DNA of 64,000 nt. Origin: Peltaster fructicola. Taxonomy: Eukaryota; Ascomycota; Dothideomycetes. Below are positions 9,030-20,233 of the stretch, piece by piece. Positions within the stretch are counted from its first letter, which is position 1. The number at the start of each line of letters is the position of its first letter. Under the pieces are notes generated by a model, which did not search any database, was not told where the DNA came from, and was given only the letters and a program-made list of their open reading frames with translations. The position numbers and the translations under genes are program-made. The stretch lies in NCBI GenBank assembly GCA_001592805.2, contig CP051142.1, positions 310,001-374,000 on the forward strand, given 5' to 3'.

Positions 9030-12000
9030 ATGTTGCGAAGCGTCCTCCCGCTGCTTGCTGCGGCATGCCGAGCATATGCTGCTGATTGTGAGGAATCACA
9101 CATAGTCGCAGAAGAGTACTGATTGTAGCAGCTTCAGCACCGGTTGTCGACTTCATCGCTGCAGGTATCGGTATGAGTATCGCTCCTCATAGAAGACCAC
9201 AACTGACTTCAGGACAGGTGGTCTCTCAGTCGATGGCTCATCGGCTTCGTCACAACCTCCCAGCAGCCCTTCTAGCAACTCTGCCCTTCGACCGTTCTCA
9301 AGCTCTCGCCCTCCTTTCCTGAACACAACATCTAGCTACTCGGTATCTCGAAGTGCAGTTCCTAGCAGCCTGATCACTTCGATTCCTGCCGCGACGACCG
9401 GTGTTGGAAAGCCAGGAGACTGCTACGCTTCATGGGATGCCTACTGGTCTGCAAGTCATTCGTCGTCTGTCGCGTCCGTGAGCAGTTTGATCAATCGTCC
9501 GGTCTACTCTTCAAGTCCCACTGCGACCATCACTCGAACAGCCACGTTCACAAGTACTGGATACTCAGGAAGAACTATCACATTCGCGGGAGAGACGGAC
9601 TGGACATCGTATGAGATCGCTGGTGGCTTCACAGTCGCAACGGTCACCATTCCTACAACAGTGCCTGGCGAGACTGATACCATCACCGGAGTACCTGATG
9701 TTCTATCTACAGGTATCATCACAGAGACGCTCTATACCACCTTCCGGCCAGCCAACATCTCGGTTCCTCCAACACCGACCTGCTCGCTGCCATCGGTAGT
9801 GCCTCAGTGTCAAAGCTCGTGGGAGAGCTGGATCACAACACAGCTTGCGCCAGAACCGACACCACCTCCACACTGCGACATCTTCGCTGGCTTTCTGAAC
9901 AACCGTACTGTACCGGCATGTGTTGCACCATTCACAAGTGCTGAGAGCTCGTATGCAAGCTACATCAACCAGACATCGCCGATCTGTCGAGCAGCTTCCA
10001 TCGGTGGTACTCTATGCCAATCTGTCCGGGACAGATACCAGCAGGACTCAGCAAATTCGTTCACTCCAACCATAGGTACCGATTTCGAGGCGTTCTACTT
10101 CAGTCAGGGCACTATTGGCGGCTACACTACCAACGGTCTCACATATATCTGGCCGACTAGCTCAACTTTGGGCGCGGCAATGAGCTGTACACTGGGATGT
10201 GGTAGATGTGCTATCACTGGAGGCACCGTACAGTTCCTTTACTGGCCTACCACTACTCCTACACCATCGGCTGGCAATCGTACAGCGACGCGCAGCAAGC
10301 CAAGTGAGAACCAGGCATCGATCACGGCACCACCTAAGACCGTCGTCACCCTAGGCACAACGCTGACGTCGCCTACGGTGTACATATCTTACTCGAATGT
10401 CTATGCTGCAAATGCGTGTGGCACAATCGGTACCGAGATTGGCTCTACCATCCTAGCCATTCCGAACGTGTCGGATCTATCGTCTGTCTATGGAGTCACG
10501 GTGCCTTGTGATGCACACATGAGACCTACTCAGCTGTACACACTTACGGCCCCCTTCACGGTTGAAGACCTGAACGAGCCAGTACCATACTCGATTTACA
10601 GCTCGCAGCCGACCTGTCAAACCTATCTTCGATCCAGAGGCTGTGGAGGTACATGTCCGACGACAGAACCTTACAAACCCATTATCGTGGTGCCCGATCA
10701 CATTCTCCAAGGCATGCAGCCTGCGTGGTCGAATTGTTGGGGTGACATCAGAGGCGTATACGATCCCCCACAGGCACTCACTGCTGTGTCTGAGGCAGAT
10801 ACTCCGATGGTGGCCACGAGCAACACACCTGTCCAAGCCCTTTCTGCGATTTTGACTTCGACGATCGTCTCAGTCGTGCCAACTGCGGCCGCACAGTCTA
10901 CCGCTCATGCTGACGACCCTCCGGCGCAGTCATCGAGCCCTGCCAATCCACCATCGCCAGCAAAAGCATCGACAGTGGCTGACCTTCCTGATTCAGATCC
11001 AGCAAAGGCGTCGACCAGCATTGACCTGTCTAATTTAGATCCATCAAAGTCAACACTGGCAGCACAAGCAGGTGATTCGACCCTGGCAGCACAAACAGGT
11101 GGCTCAACTCTAGCAGCACAAGCAGGTCACTCAACTCTGGCAGTGCAAGCAGGTTCAATCGCGGATCCTACACAGAACATCGCTACCATCAGCGTAGCCA
11201 CACCTGGTGCAATTTCAGCTGCTCAGGCTACCACGACCCTTTCTCTCCCAAGTAGTGGATCTGCTCAGGTAGCCACTCTTGGTTCTCAGACTCTCACAGT
11301 CTCGCAAGGTCCAACAAGTGGTGCGGTCGTGGTCAATGGTGGAGTCACCTTGAGCGTTGGTGATTCGACCACAATCTCAGGACAGACACTTAGTCTCGGT
11401 TCGACTGGACTTGTTGTAGTCGGTCCAACCTCTACCGTTCAGGATTCCGTTACTACAACGCTCAAGCTCCTTGGCGCAGGCTCTACCCAGGTAGCAACAT
11501 TGGGTTCTCAGACTCTAACAGTCTCGCCAGGGACAACGAGCGGAGCTGTCGTGATCAACGGTAATGGCGCTACAGCTACATTGACAGTCGGTGGCTCGAC
11601 TACTCTTGCCGGTCAGACACTCAGCCTGGGTCCGACAGGTCTGATCGTCGTAAGTCAGCCTAGTTCTGTGACACCTGTCTCACCCACCGGTCCTGCACCC
11701 ACAGTGGTCGGCACAGGTACCGCTGCTGTCACTGTATCAGAGCTACCAGGCGGCAGTAGTGCAGTCCTCGTCGTTGGAGGCGTTAGCACTACAGTCAGTG
11801 CTGGAGCATCAGCTGTCACGATCAACGGACAAACAGTCAGCATCGGCAATAGTGGCACTGTTGTGTTTGGCGGTGGCAGCAGTCGTACCACAATCACAGC
11901 TCCTAAGCAGCTTGTTCCTGGAGCTGTACCAACTGTCGTGACCATAGGATCCCAAGCAGTCACGATACGCGAGCTCTCCGGTGGAAGCAGCGTCATTCTG

Positions 12001-12270
12001 GCGGAGAACGGCGTGACGACCACTGTAAGTGCTGGAAGCACTGCCACCGTTGGAGGACAACAGGTCAGTATTGGCAGCAATGGTATTGTTGTCTTTGGCT
12101 CTGGAAGCTCGACCACAACTATTACAGCACCCACTGCAATAGCTTCGACAACCACATTAGCCACATCCAGTGATCCAGCATTGTACAAGTCCGCAGCGAC
12201 GAACCTCATTGCAAAGACGACGGCTACAGTGCTGGTTCCGCTTCTCCTTCTGCTGGCTATGCTCATCTGA
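9030..12270 (+). CDS. GPI-anchor-like repetitive cell-surface protein
   Basis: Proposed exons are 9030..9087, 9138..9170 (or ..9164) and 9218..12270, giving about 1047 aa. Exon 1 encodes a signal peptide, MLRSVLPLLAAACRAYAA, found upstream of the long open frame. Intron 1 has donor GTGAGG and branch TACTGAT. Intron 2 ends at GACAG, the only nearby acceptor that keeps the frame. The central part (about 150-450) is cysteine-bearing and Thr-rich. Next comes a four-copy 9-aa repeat, then four copies of a 60-70-aa module built round GSQ(T/A)(L/V)T and GQT(L/V)S(L/I)G. The C-terminus is a hydrophobic tail (ATVLVPLLLLLAMLI) after a small-residue stretch, as in GPI-anchored wall proteins. Function is unknown; an adhesin or wall role is inference. 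The first two exons are the least certain. Confidence 0.65.
11047..11157 (+). repeat. Four tandem 27-bp units in the surface protein
   Basis: Four consecutive 27-bp units encode STLAAQAGD, STLAAQTGG, STLAAQAGH and STLAVQAGS. They differ by scattered substitutions, so they are not a recent assembly duplication. Confidence 0.85.
11260..12130 (+). repeat. Four diverged copies of a 60-70-aa Thr/Ser/Gly module
   Basis: Copies begin near 11260, 11480, 11700 and 11930. Each runs from an xVATLGSQTLTVS-like strand through (V/I)NG, a VG/VSAG turn and GQ(T/Q)(L/V)S(L/I)GS to (I/V)VVxG. The periodic beta-strand pattern suggests a stacked beta-repeat stalk. Copies 1-2 and copies 3-4 form two more similar pairs. 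Confidence 0.8.
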
Positions 12271-12990
12271 GCTGGCCGTCAGCTGCCAGAAACATGATTG
12301 ATAGACGGGCGTTTGATAGACGACGACAGGATGTAACGTACATATCTTCTCGACGCTATTCGACAATTAATGATGTACATACCGAATGTTACATTCAAAA
12401 GGGATCAGCTCAGACATCTCGCTCGTGAACTAGTCGAGTGGAAAGGATGTTGATAGCAATGATACATCACTCAACCAGACATACGCGGAACCTAGTGGCT
12501 AGCATCATGATGCTCAGCTGTGCAAGGTACGTTTGCGGATGCCGTGCTTGCGCTCACCCACTAATGGAGTGTCCAATGTCGTTTTATGCGGAGTTGCCGA
12601 AGAATATGTCGATCAGCAGAAGTCAATCTTTGCCAAGTTGAGTTCTGAGACAGCCGCTGCAACATCGAAATCGGGCAGACTTGTCCGCGGAAGGCAGTGC
12701 GCAAAAAGGCGATTCCAACGTCACCGTATGGTAGAGAGTTGCTGGTGAGGCTCATGAGCTGTGGGTGTGTATGTGTCTGTCTGTCTGTTGGTCGGTCTGC
12801 GCCGCTGTTGCCGATGATGACGACGACGACGACAGCAACAACGACAACGACCGCTGCGATGATGGGACGACTCTCGAGAGGACATTGCGCTGCTCCTGTT
12901 CGCCATGCTGAACAACGTTGCGTGTCACCACATCCATCAGTGTCTCACTGAACGTGGCGATGCGGTGCTCGGCTGATCCATAGGTGCTGC
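12271..12990. other. Intergenic, convergent, with trinucleotide microsatellite
   Basis: No supportable gene between the surface protein and the converging two-TM protein. It includes a pyrimidine/TG-rich run near 12760-12800 and an imperfect GAC/AAC repeat at about 12811-12860. The short ORFs here are low-complexity artefacts of those repeats. Confidence 0.55.
12811..12860. repeat. Imperfect (GAY/AAC)n microsatellite
   Basis: A run of GATGATGACGACGACGACGA-type units grades into CAACAACGACAACGAC. It is non-coding as far as I can see. Confidence 0.7.
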
Positions 12991-13590
12991 TCAGGCCACC
13001 CATATATAGAAGCGAAATGAGATAAACACAAGCAGCACAATCACAAAGCCCATCCATGCGGAGAGTACTAGCAGCACCCTACCTCGCAACTCGAACGCAT
13101 CGGAGATCTGCATCTTTGCAACACGTCGAGACTTGTGCTTGGGACGAATGTCATGAGCGTTAGCCAGCACCGCGGCACCAGCATCCGTAGTAGTCGTCCA
13201 CGTTGAGTCTTCCGGCAGTTGATGCGGCTCGACGGAGAATGCCCATCGCATTAATCGCGACCATGTCGATGAGTTCGTCACTGAGCGAGATTGCTGCTGT
13301 CGACGGTCTACCCATTGAAGTGACAAGAGGAAGCCAATCATGCTCAGAGGCGTCCAGAAGAGCTGGCGTCTCTCGGTTAGCTTACTGTACCTGCATCACC
13401 ACTGTGAACTGGCTTCGCATTGACATACATCGAGCAGTAGGTTCGAGCCAGTCGTATTCTCTGAAGCCAATTTCGCAGGTTCGATATTCGACGTTAGGCT
13501 AGCGTCGTGGAAGAAGGGATCGTCCTCCAAGCCCTTCGCGGCTCTTCGCCGTGTATGGTGCTCATCGCCTGAGTATGCAGTTGTCGACAT
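12991..13590 (-). CDS. Small two-transmembrane protein, unknown
   Basis: Two exons, 13590..13429 and 13362..12991, join in phase 0 across a 66-nt intron with a textbook GTATGT donor and GCTAAC branch site, giving 177 aa. Exon 1 is hydrophilic (MSTTAYSGDEHHTRRRAAKG). Exon 2 opens with a hydrophobic segment LFWTPLSMIGFLLSLQW and ends with a long transmembrane segment at about 148-175 (VLLVLSAWMGFVIVLLVFIS). The loop between is basic, and the protein ends five residues after the second segment. The clean intron and membrane pattern argue that it is real. I do not recognise the family. Its start lies about 1.3 kb from the start of the divergent transcription-factor-like gene. Confidence 0.6.
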
Positions 13591-14922
13591 TGTGTGCTGA
13601 GAAACACAAGCCTCGTCGCCCAGCGCCTCTTACAGATGTCTGCTGCCTAGCACAGCGACAAGATGTCAGCAGCATCGCGATGTTTCTTTAGCCTGCTCCG
13701 GATGCCACGGGTTTGGTGACGCAAGTCTGCAAGGCAGAGCTATTCGTGGCAGAAGATCGACAACGCGCAGGAGTGGCTGTGGCTGCTTCGCCATCGCTGG
13801 CGCGGTTCCGATAATCAATCAGAAGTTGAGTACTGATTTCCGTGTAAGATTGGTGTGTGTGTTGTGTGAAGGCAGCACGCGAAGCTGAGCGCGTCGGTCT
13901 CTCGCGTCATTCTCGTGCAGTTTCTTCTTTTGGTTTCCCTAGGCAAAATCAACCACATTGCAACGACCACATCGGCGAGTACCGATCGTCACATGCCTGC
14001 AAGGTACGACGCCGCCAATGGCGCTGAGACATTGGCGCGTGGGGCAACAGATCTGCAAGTGCAGACTCAATGTCGTTATGCAGACTTCCACGCGTCTGTC
14101 GGGCTATTCACATTAGATGCAACGCAGTACACACTCAGCAGGTACCTTGGTTGGGCTCACCCTACAACCGGCCAGCTATACAGGGATACAATGCAGACCG
14201 GGCCTAATGGCTCTGGAGAGACACTAGCCACATTTCATGGCCAATCAGCACCCAATGGACTTCACCATAGACGCATCAAAAAGTCTATCCCACCGCATCG
14301 CCAGAAGCATGGAGCTGAACGCCACGATGCTCGGCGATCGTGCACCGTTACAGTAAAGCATTCCTTTCGAAGCCTGAAGGTGGACTGGACATAGGGCACA
14401 CACGTATCATCAACAACGGCATCGTGCTCACCATGCTTCGATTGATCTCACGACCGCTATCATCACAGCATGACTGGAAGAGCTGAACTCAAACAAGGCC
14501 TCGACCCAATCGTGGTCTCGACACGTGATATTCGCTCTCATTTACTCGGGAAAGACTACCTACTTTAACGACCCACTGACAGTCACTGGCCAAGCAAGCC
14601 TGCTATAATGCTCTCCACTACTCGGAGCCCAGATGACTTCCATCACTACTGTTCGTTGCCTCAGACCAATCTCAGGCTAACATCGCTATCAGACAAGTCG
14701 CCACTACGCCTTCCAATCGCTGACCTCGCCTCGTTGGTCGCTCACAGACTACATTCACTCTTTTGTGCAGTATCTTGAAAGAGAATAACATCTCACGATC
14801 TACGGTGACCCCCTGGGCAGACGCAGTGCTGAGCGTTGCTGGACCAATTCTGCCTATATAACATACAAGTGTGCCTCCAATGATCAGAACCTTGATCACC
14901 ATCCAACCGTTTTCAATGCAGC
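13591..14922. other. 1.3-kb divergent intergenic region
   Basis: Upstream region of the two-TM protein (minus) and the transcription-factor-like gene (plus). A 159-codon ORF at 13915-14394 lacks family resemblance and gene-like composition and was not accepted. A TG-rich stretch lies near 13850-13870. Promoter elements close to 14923 are listed separately. Confidence 0.5.
14844..14861 (+). promoter_or_regulatory. CCAAT box and TATA-like element
   Basis: CCAAT lies at 14844-14848 and TATATAA at 14855-14861, about 60-80 bp upstream of the ATG at 14923. The close spacing is unusual, so only the TATA-like element is likely to position transcription. Confidence 0.4.
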
Positions 14923-16095
14923 ATGTCAGGCAAGAGACGGGCCGATCGTCAAGGAAGACAAAATGTTGAGAGCAACGCTCCTTCGCCTACAACATCTCAT
15001 GGAGGAGCAAGTGATAGTGAGTTAGCAAAATGTACACTACTGGTCACGGTGTTAATCCTTTCGCAGGTAGACGAGGATCTGCTGCAGCATCACTCACCGA
15101 CATTGGCAAACCACAGATTGACTTCCAATTCCTGAACTTCAGTCATCCTTCCGAAGCAAAGACAGGCAAGACGCGAAAGGCCGTTCGGAGTCACGTTACG
15201 AGACAGCAGCATCAGAGGGAGAACGCAGCCGCTGCTGCTCGCCGAGCAAAGGAGCCACAGGCCATTGCACAAGACACTCCCGAACGACCTCTGCCTTTAC
15301 GTCCTTCCCTAGCCGAGCGCTCAACACCATCCGTTGAAGCAGTACCGCAGCTCAACACTACGGCAGAGAGCCCAGGTACCTCTTCAGCAGCGTCTATGTC
15401 TCCTATGTCTCCAGCTACGTCACCGATGCGTGCTTTGCACAATCAAATTGACCCTACAGAAGTCTATCCTCAGGAATGGCACCCATACATTGGGCGCATA
15501 CTGGTATGTCGCGTCTTATCCATGCGAGCAGTTGCTTACACCTCCGCAGGAGCACTACGTAACGTACCTGGTCAACGCTACTGATCTCACAGGGACAGAT
15601 GATCCAGATCCGATGCCCTTGCTGCGAACACGGTGGTTTCCATTCGTCATGACCGACCCGGCGCCTATGCATGCTGTTATGCTGGTCGCTGCCTCGCATT
15701 ACGGCCGTGCTAGAGGACCTCGAGCGCACGCAATTGACTTGCTGCAGCTACGTGGCATGGCTATCCACGAGATCAATAACGCCTTGGAAGACCCAGTTCG
15801 GGCACTGAGCGATCAGCTAATTGCGGCCGTGGCGAAGATGGCTGCTTATGAAGCACTATTCGGCGATCGCAGTACCTACAACACGCACATGACGGGCCTG
15901 CTCAGAATGGTGAGCCTGCGAGGTGGTCTTCCAGCTCTGGGTCTCGAAGGACTCCTGGAGCGTGTGCTGCTCTGGATTGATGTGAATGCATCGCATGTCA
16001 CTGCCTCCCACATCTACTTCGACAAAGCAGCATTCCCGACATCGGCTGTACATCCGCGGCCGGATCCTTCTCGCTTCTTTGGTGGCCTGGTCTGA
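14923..16095 (+). CDS. Fungal transcription-factor-like protein without visible Zn2Cys6 motif
   Basis: Three exons, 14923..15016, 15067..15503 and 15550..16095, with introns of 50 and 46 nt (GTGAGT and GTATGT donors; CAG acceptors), give 358 aa. After a basic N-terminus comes the family signature DFQFLNFSHPSEAK followed by RKAVRSHVTRQQHQREN. The second half holds the conserved helix LLRTRWFPFVMTDPAPMHAV of the fungal-specific transcription-factor regulatory region. Members lack the binuclear zinc cluster or have lost it; whether this one binds DNA is unknown. It is shorter than the usual 450-600 aa and ends soon after RPDPSRFFGGLV, so a C-terminal truncation or unseen exon is possible. A related gene is at 48794-50304. 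Confidence 0.75.
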
Positions 16096-16613
16096 TTGTA
16101 TGTGCAATTGCTCCATTAGGATGGTGCCTTGGGAAAGCTTCGTACCCCTGGGCGAGCGCCAGTAAAAGAGGTGGAGGCAAATCGGGTGTAAGCATTCATG
16201 CAACAAATACATCTGCTGAGAATGAGATTGCGGCCTGGATGCCGACGCAGTGCAGGCGCTGCCCATAGAAGATTGTAATGTAACATTGGTCTGGTCCATT
16301 CGACATTGAAGCATCGAAGTCAGACCAGGCTGTGACTCTTGATTCGAGCAGTGTCGACAGGGATGTCATCGAACTTTCACGGCAGTGGTCCTAGGAACAC
16401 AGAGGACGATAACTCAGAAGACCATGTGATTGGCGCATCTGTATCAACGAGCTCGGGACGATGCTCAACCGCATAGGTACTTTTACATACGGGCTCTATT
16501 GAGGTATATTTACCACGTGCCGCAGCTACGCACTGTTGATTGTGCTGCTTCCTTCGTGCCATCGATCTTGTAAGCGCCTCGCTGAACGCAGAATGCAATA
16601 AGCTGATTCGTCT
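16096..16613. other. Intergenic, convergent 3' ends
   Basis: Lies between the transcription-factor-like gene and cyclophilin-40. No supportable gene. It might contain lost C-terminal sequence of the upstream gene, but I could not recognise any. Confidence 0.5.
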
Positions 16614-17738
16614 CTAGTCGAACATCTTGGCGTATGCCTTCTTCTCACGTGCTCGTCTGTCCCCAGCAGCTTTCTTGACAGAAGCTAGCTCGTTCTTGAC
16701 CGCAGCGTCATTGGGTGCAAGCTCAGCAGCCTGCTCAAGGTACTTAATAGCGTCGTCCTCGTTCTTTGTGTCCTTGGCGACCACTCCCTTCCTGAACAGA
16801 GCCTTCGCCTTTTCTGGATCAGTGATGCCAGGCACCTCGAGAGCGTAGTCGGCTGACTTGGTCGCGTCACTGTACTGCTTGAGCTTGTGCTGCAACAGGG
16901 CGCTGTTGGTGTGCAGACTGATCTTCAGCTTGTTGAGCTGCTCGCCAAGTTCTTTTGGATCGTTCTCCAGTGGCTCAGGATACTCGTGTAGGTAACGGAG
17001 GGCCTTCTGATACTTGCTAAGTCCTAGCTCGAGCTTTCCTGACTTGAAGGCTGTGTTGCCCATACCCTTGAGCTTGTCTGCGATCTCCACGATCTGTATT
17101 CCTTTCCACTCTTGTCCTTCCTTCAGCTCGTCGTCAGGGAAGTCCTCATACGCATCTCCAAGTGTGTCTGGCTCTTTCTTGACGAACTCATCGAGGTTGG
17201 TGCCTGCTGGAACCTCTCCACAGTCTACGATTGTGCAAGGCTGCTCGGGAATGTCGTTCGTGCCCACCTTGGTGTTCTCGACCGCTCTAATCACACTCTT
17301 TCCACTAATGACCTCTCCGAACACGACATGCTTGCCGTCGAGATGTGGTGTTGGCACTGTGGTGACGAAGAACTGACTACCATTTGTGCCAGGACCTGCG
17401 TTGGCCATGGACAGGAGGAATGGCTTTTCGTGCTTGAGCTGGAAGTTCTCGTCGTCGAACTTCTCGCCGTAGATGCTCTCTCCACCAGTACCATTGCCAG
17501 CGGTGAAGTCACCACCCTGTATCATGAAGCTCTTGATCACGCGGTGGAACTTGCTGCCCTTGTAGTGGAGAGGCTTGCCGGATTTGCCTTCGCCTTTCTC
17601 ACCTGTCGTCAAGGCTCTGAAGTTCTCTGCAGTCTTTGGAACGATGTCATTGTAAAGCTCGAAGACCACGCGAGCTGGTGCATTGCTGCCAATTGTGATG
17701 TCAAAGTAGACTCGTGGGCGGTTTGTAGATGCAACCAT
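16614..17738 (-). CDS. CPR6: Cyclophilin-40, peptidyl-prolyl cis-trans isomerase D
   Basis: Single-exon 374-aa protein. The ATG at 17738 ([13 protein letters not shown]) was chosen over an 18-residue longer in-frame start, matching family N-termini. An N-terminal cyclophilin domain (about 5-175) carries catalytic and cyclosporin-site motifs [26 protein letters not shown] and [12 protein letters not shown]. It is followed by a linker and three TPR repeats (about 215-360). This is the CyP40/Cpr6 architecture, a cytosolic Hsp90 co-chaperone that binds the Hsp90 C-terminus through its TPRs. It sits about 215 bp downstream of the SLY1 stop on the same strand. Confidence 0.95.
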   Translation of the reverse strand: MVASTNRPRVYFDITIGSNAPARVVFELYNDIVPKTAENFRALTTGEKGEGKSGKPLHYKGSKFHRVIKSFMIQGGDFTAGNGTGGESIYGEKFDDENFQLKHEKPFLLSMANAGPGTNGSQFFVTTVPTPHLDGKHVVFGEVISGKSVIRAVENTKVGTNDIPEQPCTIVDCGEVPAGTNLDEFVKKEPDTLGDAYEDFPDDELKEGQEWKGIQIVEIADKLKGMGNTAFKSGKLELGLSKYQKALRYLHEYPEPLENDPKELGEQLNKLKISLHTNSALLQHKLKQYSDATKSADYALEVPGITDPEKAKALFRKGVVAKDTKNEDDAIKYLEQAAELAPNDAAVKNELASVKKAAGDRRAREKKAYAKMFD

Positions 17739-17952
17739 TGTGAATGTCGTACCGGAAAGTGAAGACAGGAAAACAGATAGAGTGAGGTCCAATTTTTGCA
17801 GTCAAACAAACACACAAATGAAGCTTGTGATCGAAGTTTCCAGAGCTGATGCACACACCTGTACGTCAGCCCCACTGGTGGGGCATAAGGGTTCACATAT
17901 CAGGCACAGATCTGTGGGTGTGAACTCTATTTGCTTGCTTCTCCAAGATCTA

Positions 17953-20233
17953 TCAGCTCTCCTTGCCCAGCCTTGCGAGCTCATTAAGAAAGCTGTTCGC
18001 ATTGACAATCTCAGTGCTGCCGTAGACGATACGCTTACGTCCAACAGTGCCAGCAGCACTGGCTCCTGTGCCTGACGTCCTCTTTGCCCATTCTTGAAGA
18101 TTGCCATATTCGTCCATGCTACCACCACCCACAGTGAACACGATAGCCTCGCTGAAACCCTGTCGCCTCTGACCGAAGCTTGCCTCAATCCTCGCCGCTC
18201 ACTATTGCTCGTGCCGGTACGTGCGTCCTTGGTGCTTGGTGGCATTGTGCCTCGAGCATTGGCGCTCCGTGGATCGAAGTACAAGAAGCCTTCCGTCTTT
18301 TGCAAGGCCGAGGTCGATGCGTTCTGCGGATCCATAAGCGACTCGGTGATCTTAGTGATAGTCAAGTCTCTGTTGGCCGGCAGGAAGTTCTTCACACCTG
18401 AGATCAGGTTATCAAAATTGGCACCAAGCCCAGCTTCTTTGAAGCGATCAGTGAGTCGCGATGAGATGCTTGTGAAGCCTCGGAGTAGATCTCCGGATGC
18501 AGACTTCTCCGTAGGCTGTTGTGTTGGTGCAGCAGTCATCATGGTCATCCTGGTCAACTCTCGCACTCTGCCATGAAGTCAGCTCGGCTGCTTTCTGTTC
18601 TCTCGACAAACTCACCTTCTGATGTATGTGACTGGCGCAATGTCGAGCTCCAGCTTCTTGAGAGCTTCTTCGAATCGTTCCATTTCCGCTCGGGAGATCT
18701 CCTGCTCTGTGCTCAAGAACCAAATGATGAAGACACGCAGCTTGTCCTTTGGCTCAGTGCCCTTGCCGCTGTCGTTGATCAGATCGAGCATTTGGGCCTT
18801 CGTCTGCTTCTTGATCTCTTCCTCCAGCTGGAAGAAGTTGTCCAGCTGTCTGTCCTTGATACCTTTGAGCAATGCCGTGGCAATGTTCATATGCATGTCA
18901 AGCAGATTCTTTCGTTCTCGCAGCTCAGGCAGGAGTGTGATGGCAGCTTTCAGATGCTGCGCAGAGGCGTTGTTCTCGTTATTCAGATCTTCAATGGAGG
19001 TGGCGCCTGTTTTGCGCGTGAGCTCGTTGGCATCGTCGCGATAACGTGTGAGCTCAGCGTCAATGTCCTCGGCCACCTGTGGGAACGGAACTCCTGAATT
19101 CTTGTTCCAGAAGAAGTCGTTAGCTGTCAGGTCATAAGATCGCTTCGTGCTGCCCTTCGCTGGATTTGCCTCGTCTGTAGGATTCTCAACTGTAATCCTG
19201 TTTAAATGCATGTCAAGGACGTCGTGGATCAAAGATTGGTATGTCCAAGAATGTGACAGCATAGGTACAAGGTCCACATTGCGGTCGACAATGATCAGCA
19301 CAGGCCGAGATGACTGTGCGGCAGTGGCTGAGTTCTTGCTTGAGAAGAGGTTGTCCTTCGAGTTGAGAATGTGGTCACGCAGCTTGCGATCAAGCTTGGC
19401 GGCAATGATCTCTGCAGCACCGCCCTTCGGACAGCGTATGATCGGTATTGTGCCCATTGTGACCGCAACACTGAACAGACCAGACACGATCCTGTCTACA
19501 CTCGCGTCTACCGCTTCATCGCTTGTTTGTGCGCTGTTCAGGCTCCAGTACGACTCTTTGCCCATACCCAGACTGAACAAGTTCGGCTCGCTGACGACGA
19601 AATTGAGATACTGATCAAAGACCTGTGTGATATTCTCCGAAGTGCCAGCTTGTGCAGTCTGAGCAGCGAAGTCCTCGAGCAAGGGTCGCGAGATTGAGGT
19701 CAGGAAGTTGACGTATGCTGGCGAATAGAGCCCCTTCTGCAGATCCTGCGTGATGAGTGTCAGGTTTGCTGCAGTCGGCTCGACGAAGTACACGACTGGC
19801 ACATCTGGGATAGGATGGCGGTTTGCATGAATGTTTCTGACGGCGTGGCGTCAGCGAGTGCTGCTTGTTGTCTCAGCATTGAGTTACCAACGCCATGGTC
19901 GACAGATGATGACTTACAGATGTATTGTTACTCCCCAAGCTCGTAAATCGTTCACGCGCAGCACACTGCTGATCACATCTCGGCCTAGACCATCGAAGAC
20001 GAGGACTTTCCAGATGGGCTCTCCGTCTGAGTTGAGGATGGGTGTGGAAGTTGGTATAAGACCGCTGGCCGTACCACTATCATGATGGAGCTCTGTAGAC
20101 TCTTGCGGCGTGTGATTGAGATTGAGTATGCGTTGAATCGACGCTGCCTAGTATTAGCATGGGAGGAGTCGCACGAGAGCCGCCAGTACTGACCGACCTG
20201 CCGGTCGCGCAAGGTCTGGTATGTGGTCGCCAT
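17953..20233 (-). CDS. SLY1: Sec1/Munc18 protein Sly1, with an apparent frameshift near the 3' end
   Basis: Exons 20233..20194, 20143..19918, 19836..18616 and 18567..17953, with introns of 50, 81 and 48 nt, give a protein of about 690-700 aa. Sly1 binds the syntaxin Sed5 and drives ER-Golgi SNARE assembly. Landmarks are [15 protein letters not shown] at the N-terminus, PVVYFVEPT, the core [36 protein letters not shown] and the C-terminal signature [20 protein letters not shown]. Between about 18215 and 18165 the reading frame changes: one frame reads [12 protein letters not shown]-like residues and the other continues as [17 protein letters not shown], with no GT-AG intron that joins them. 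A single-base indel in the assembly, a real mutation, or a non-canonical GC-AG intron could explain it. The first donor (GTCAGT) is non-standard but gives a family-like junction. Confidence 0.88.

Noticed and set aside
13915-14394. 159-codon plus-strand ORF with a hydrophobic first 15 residues
   Set aside because: The remainder has no domain character, no glycosylation or cysteine pattern and is rich in shadow-like residues; the apparent leader is a pyrimidine-rich promoter stretch.
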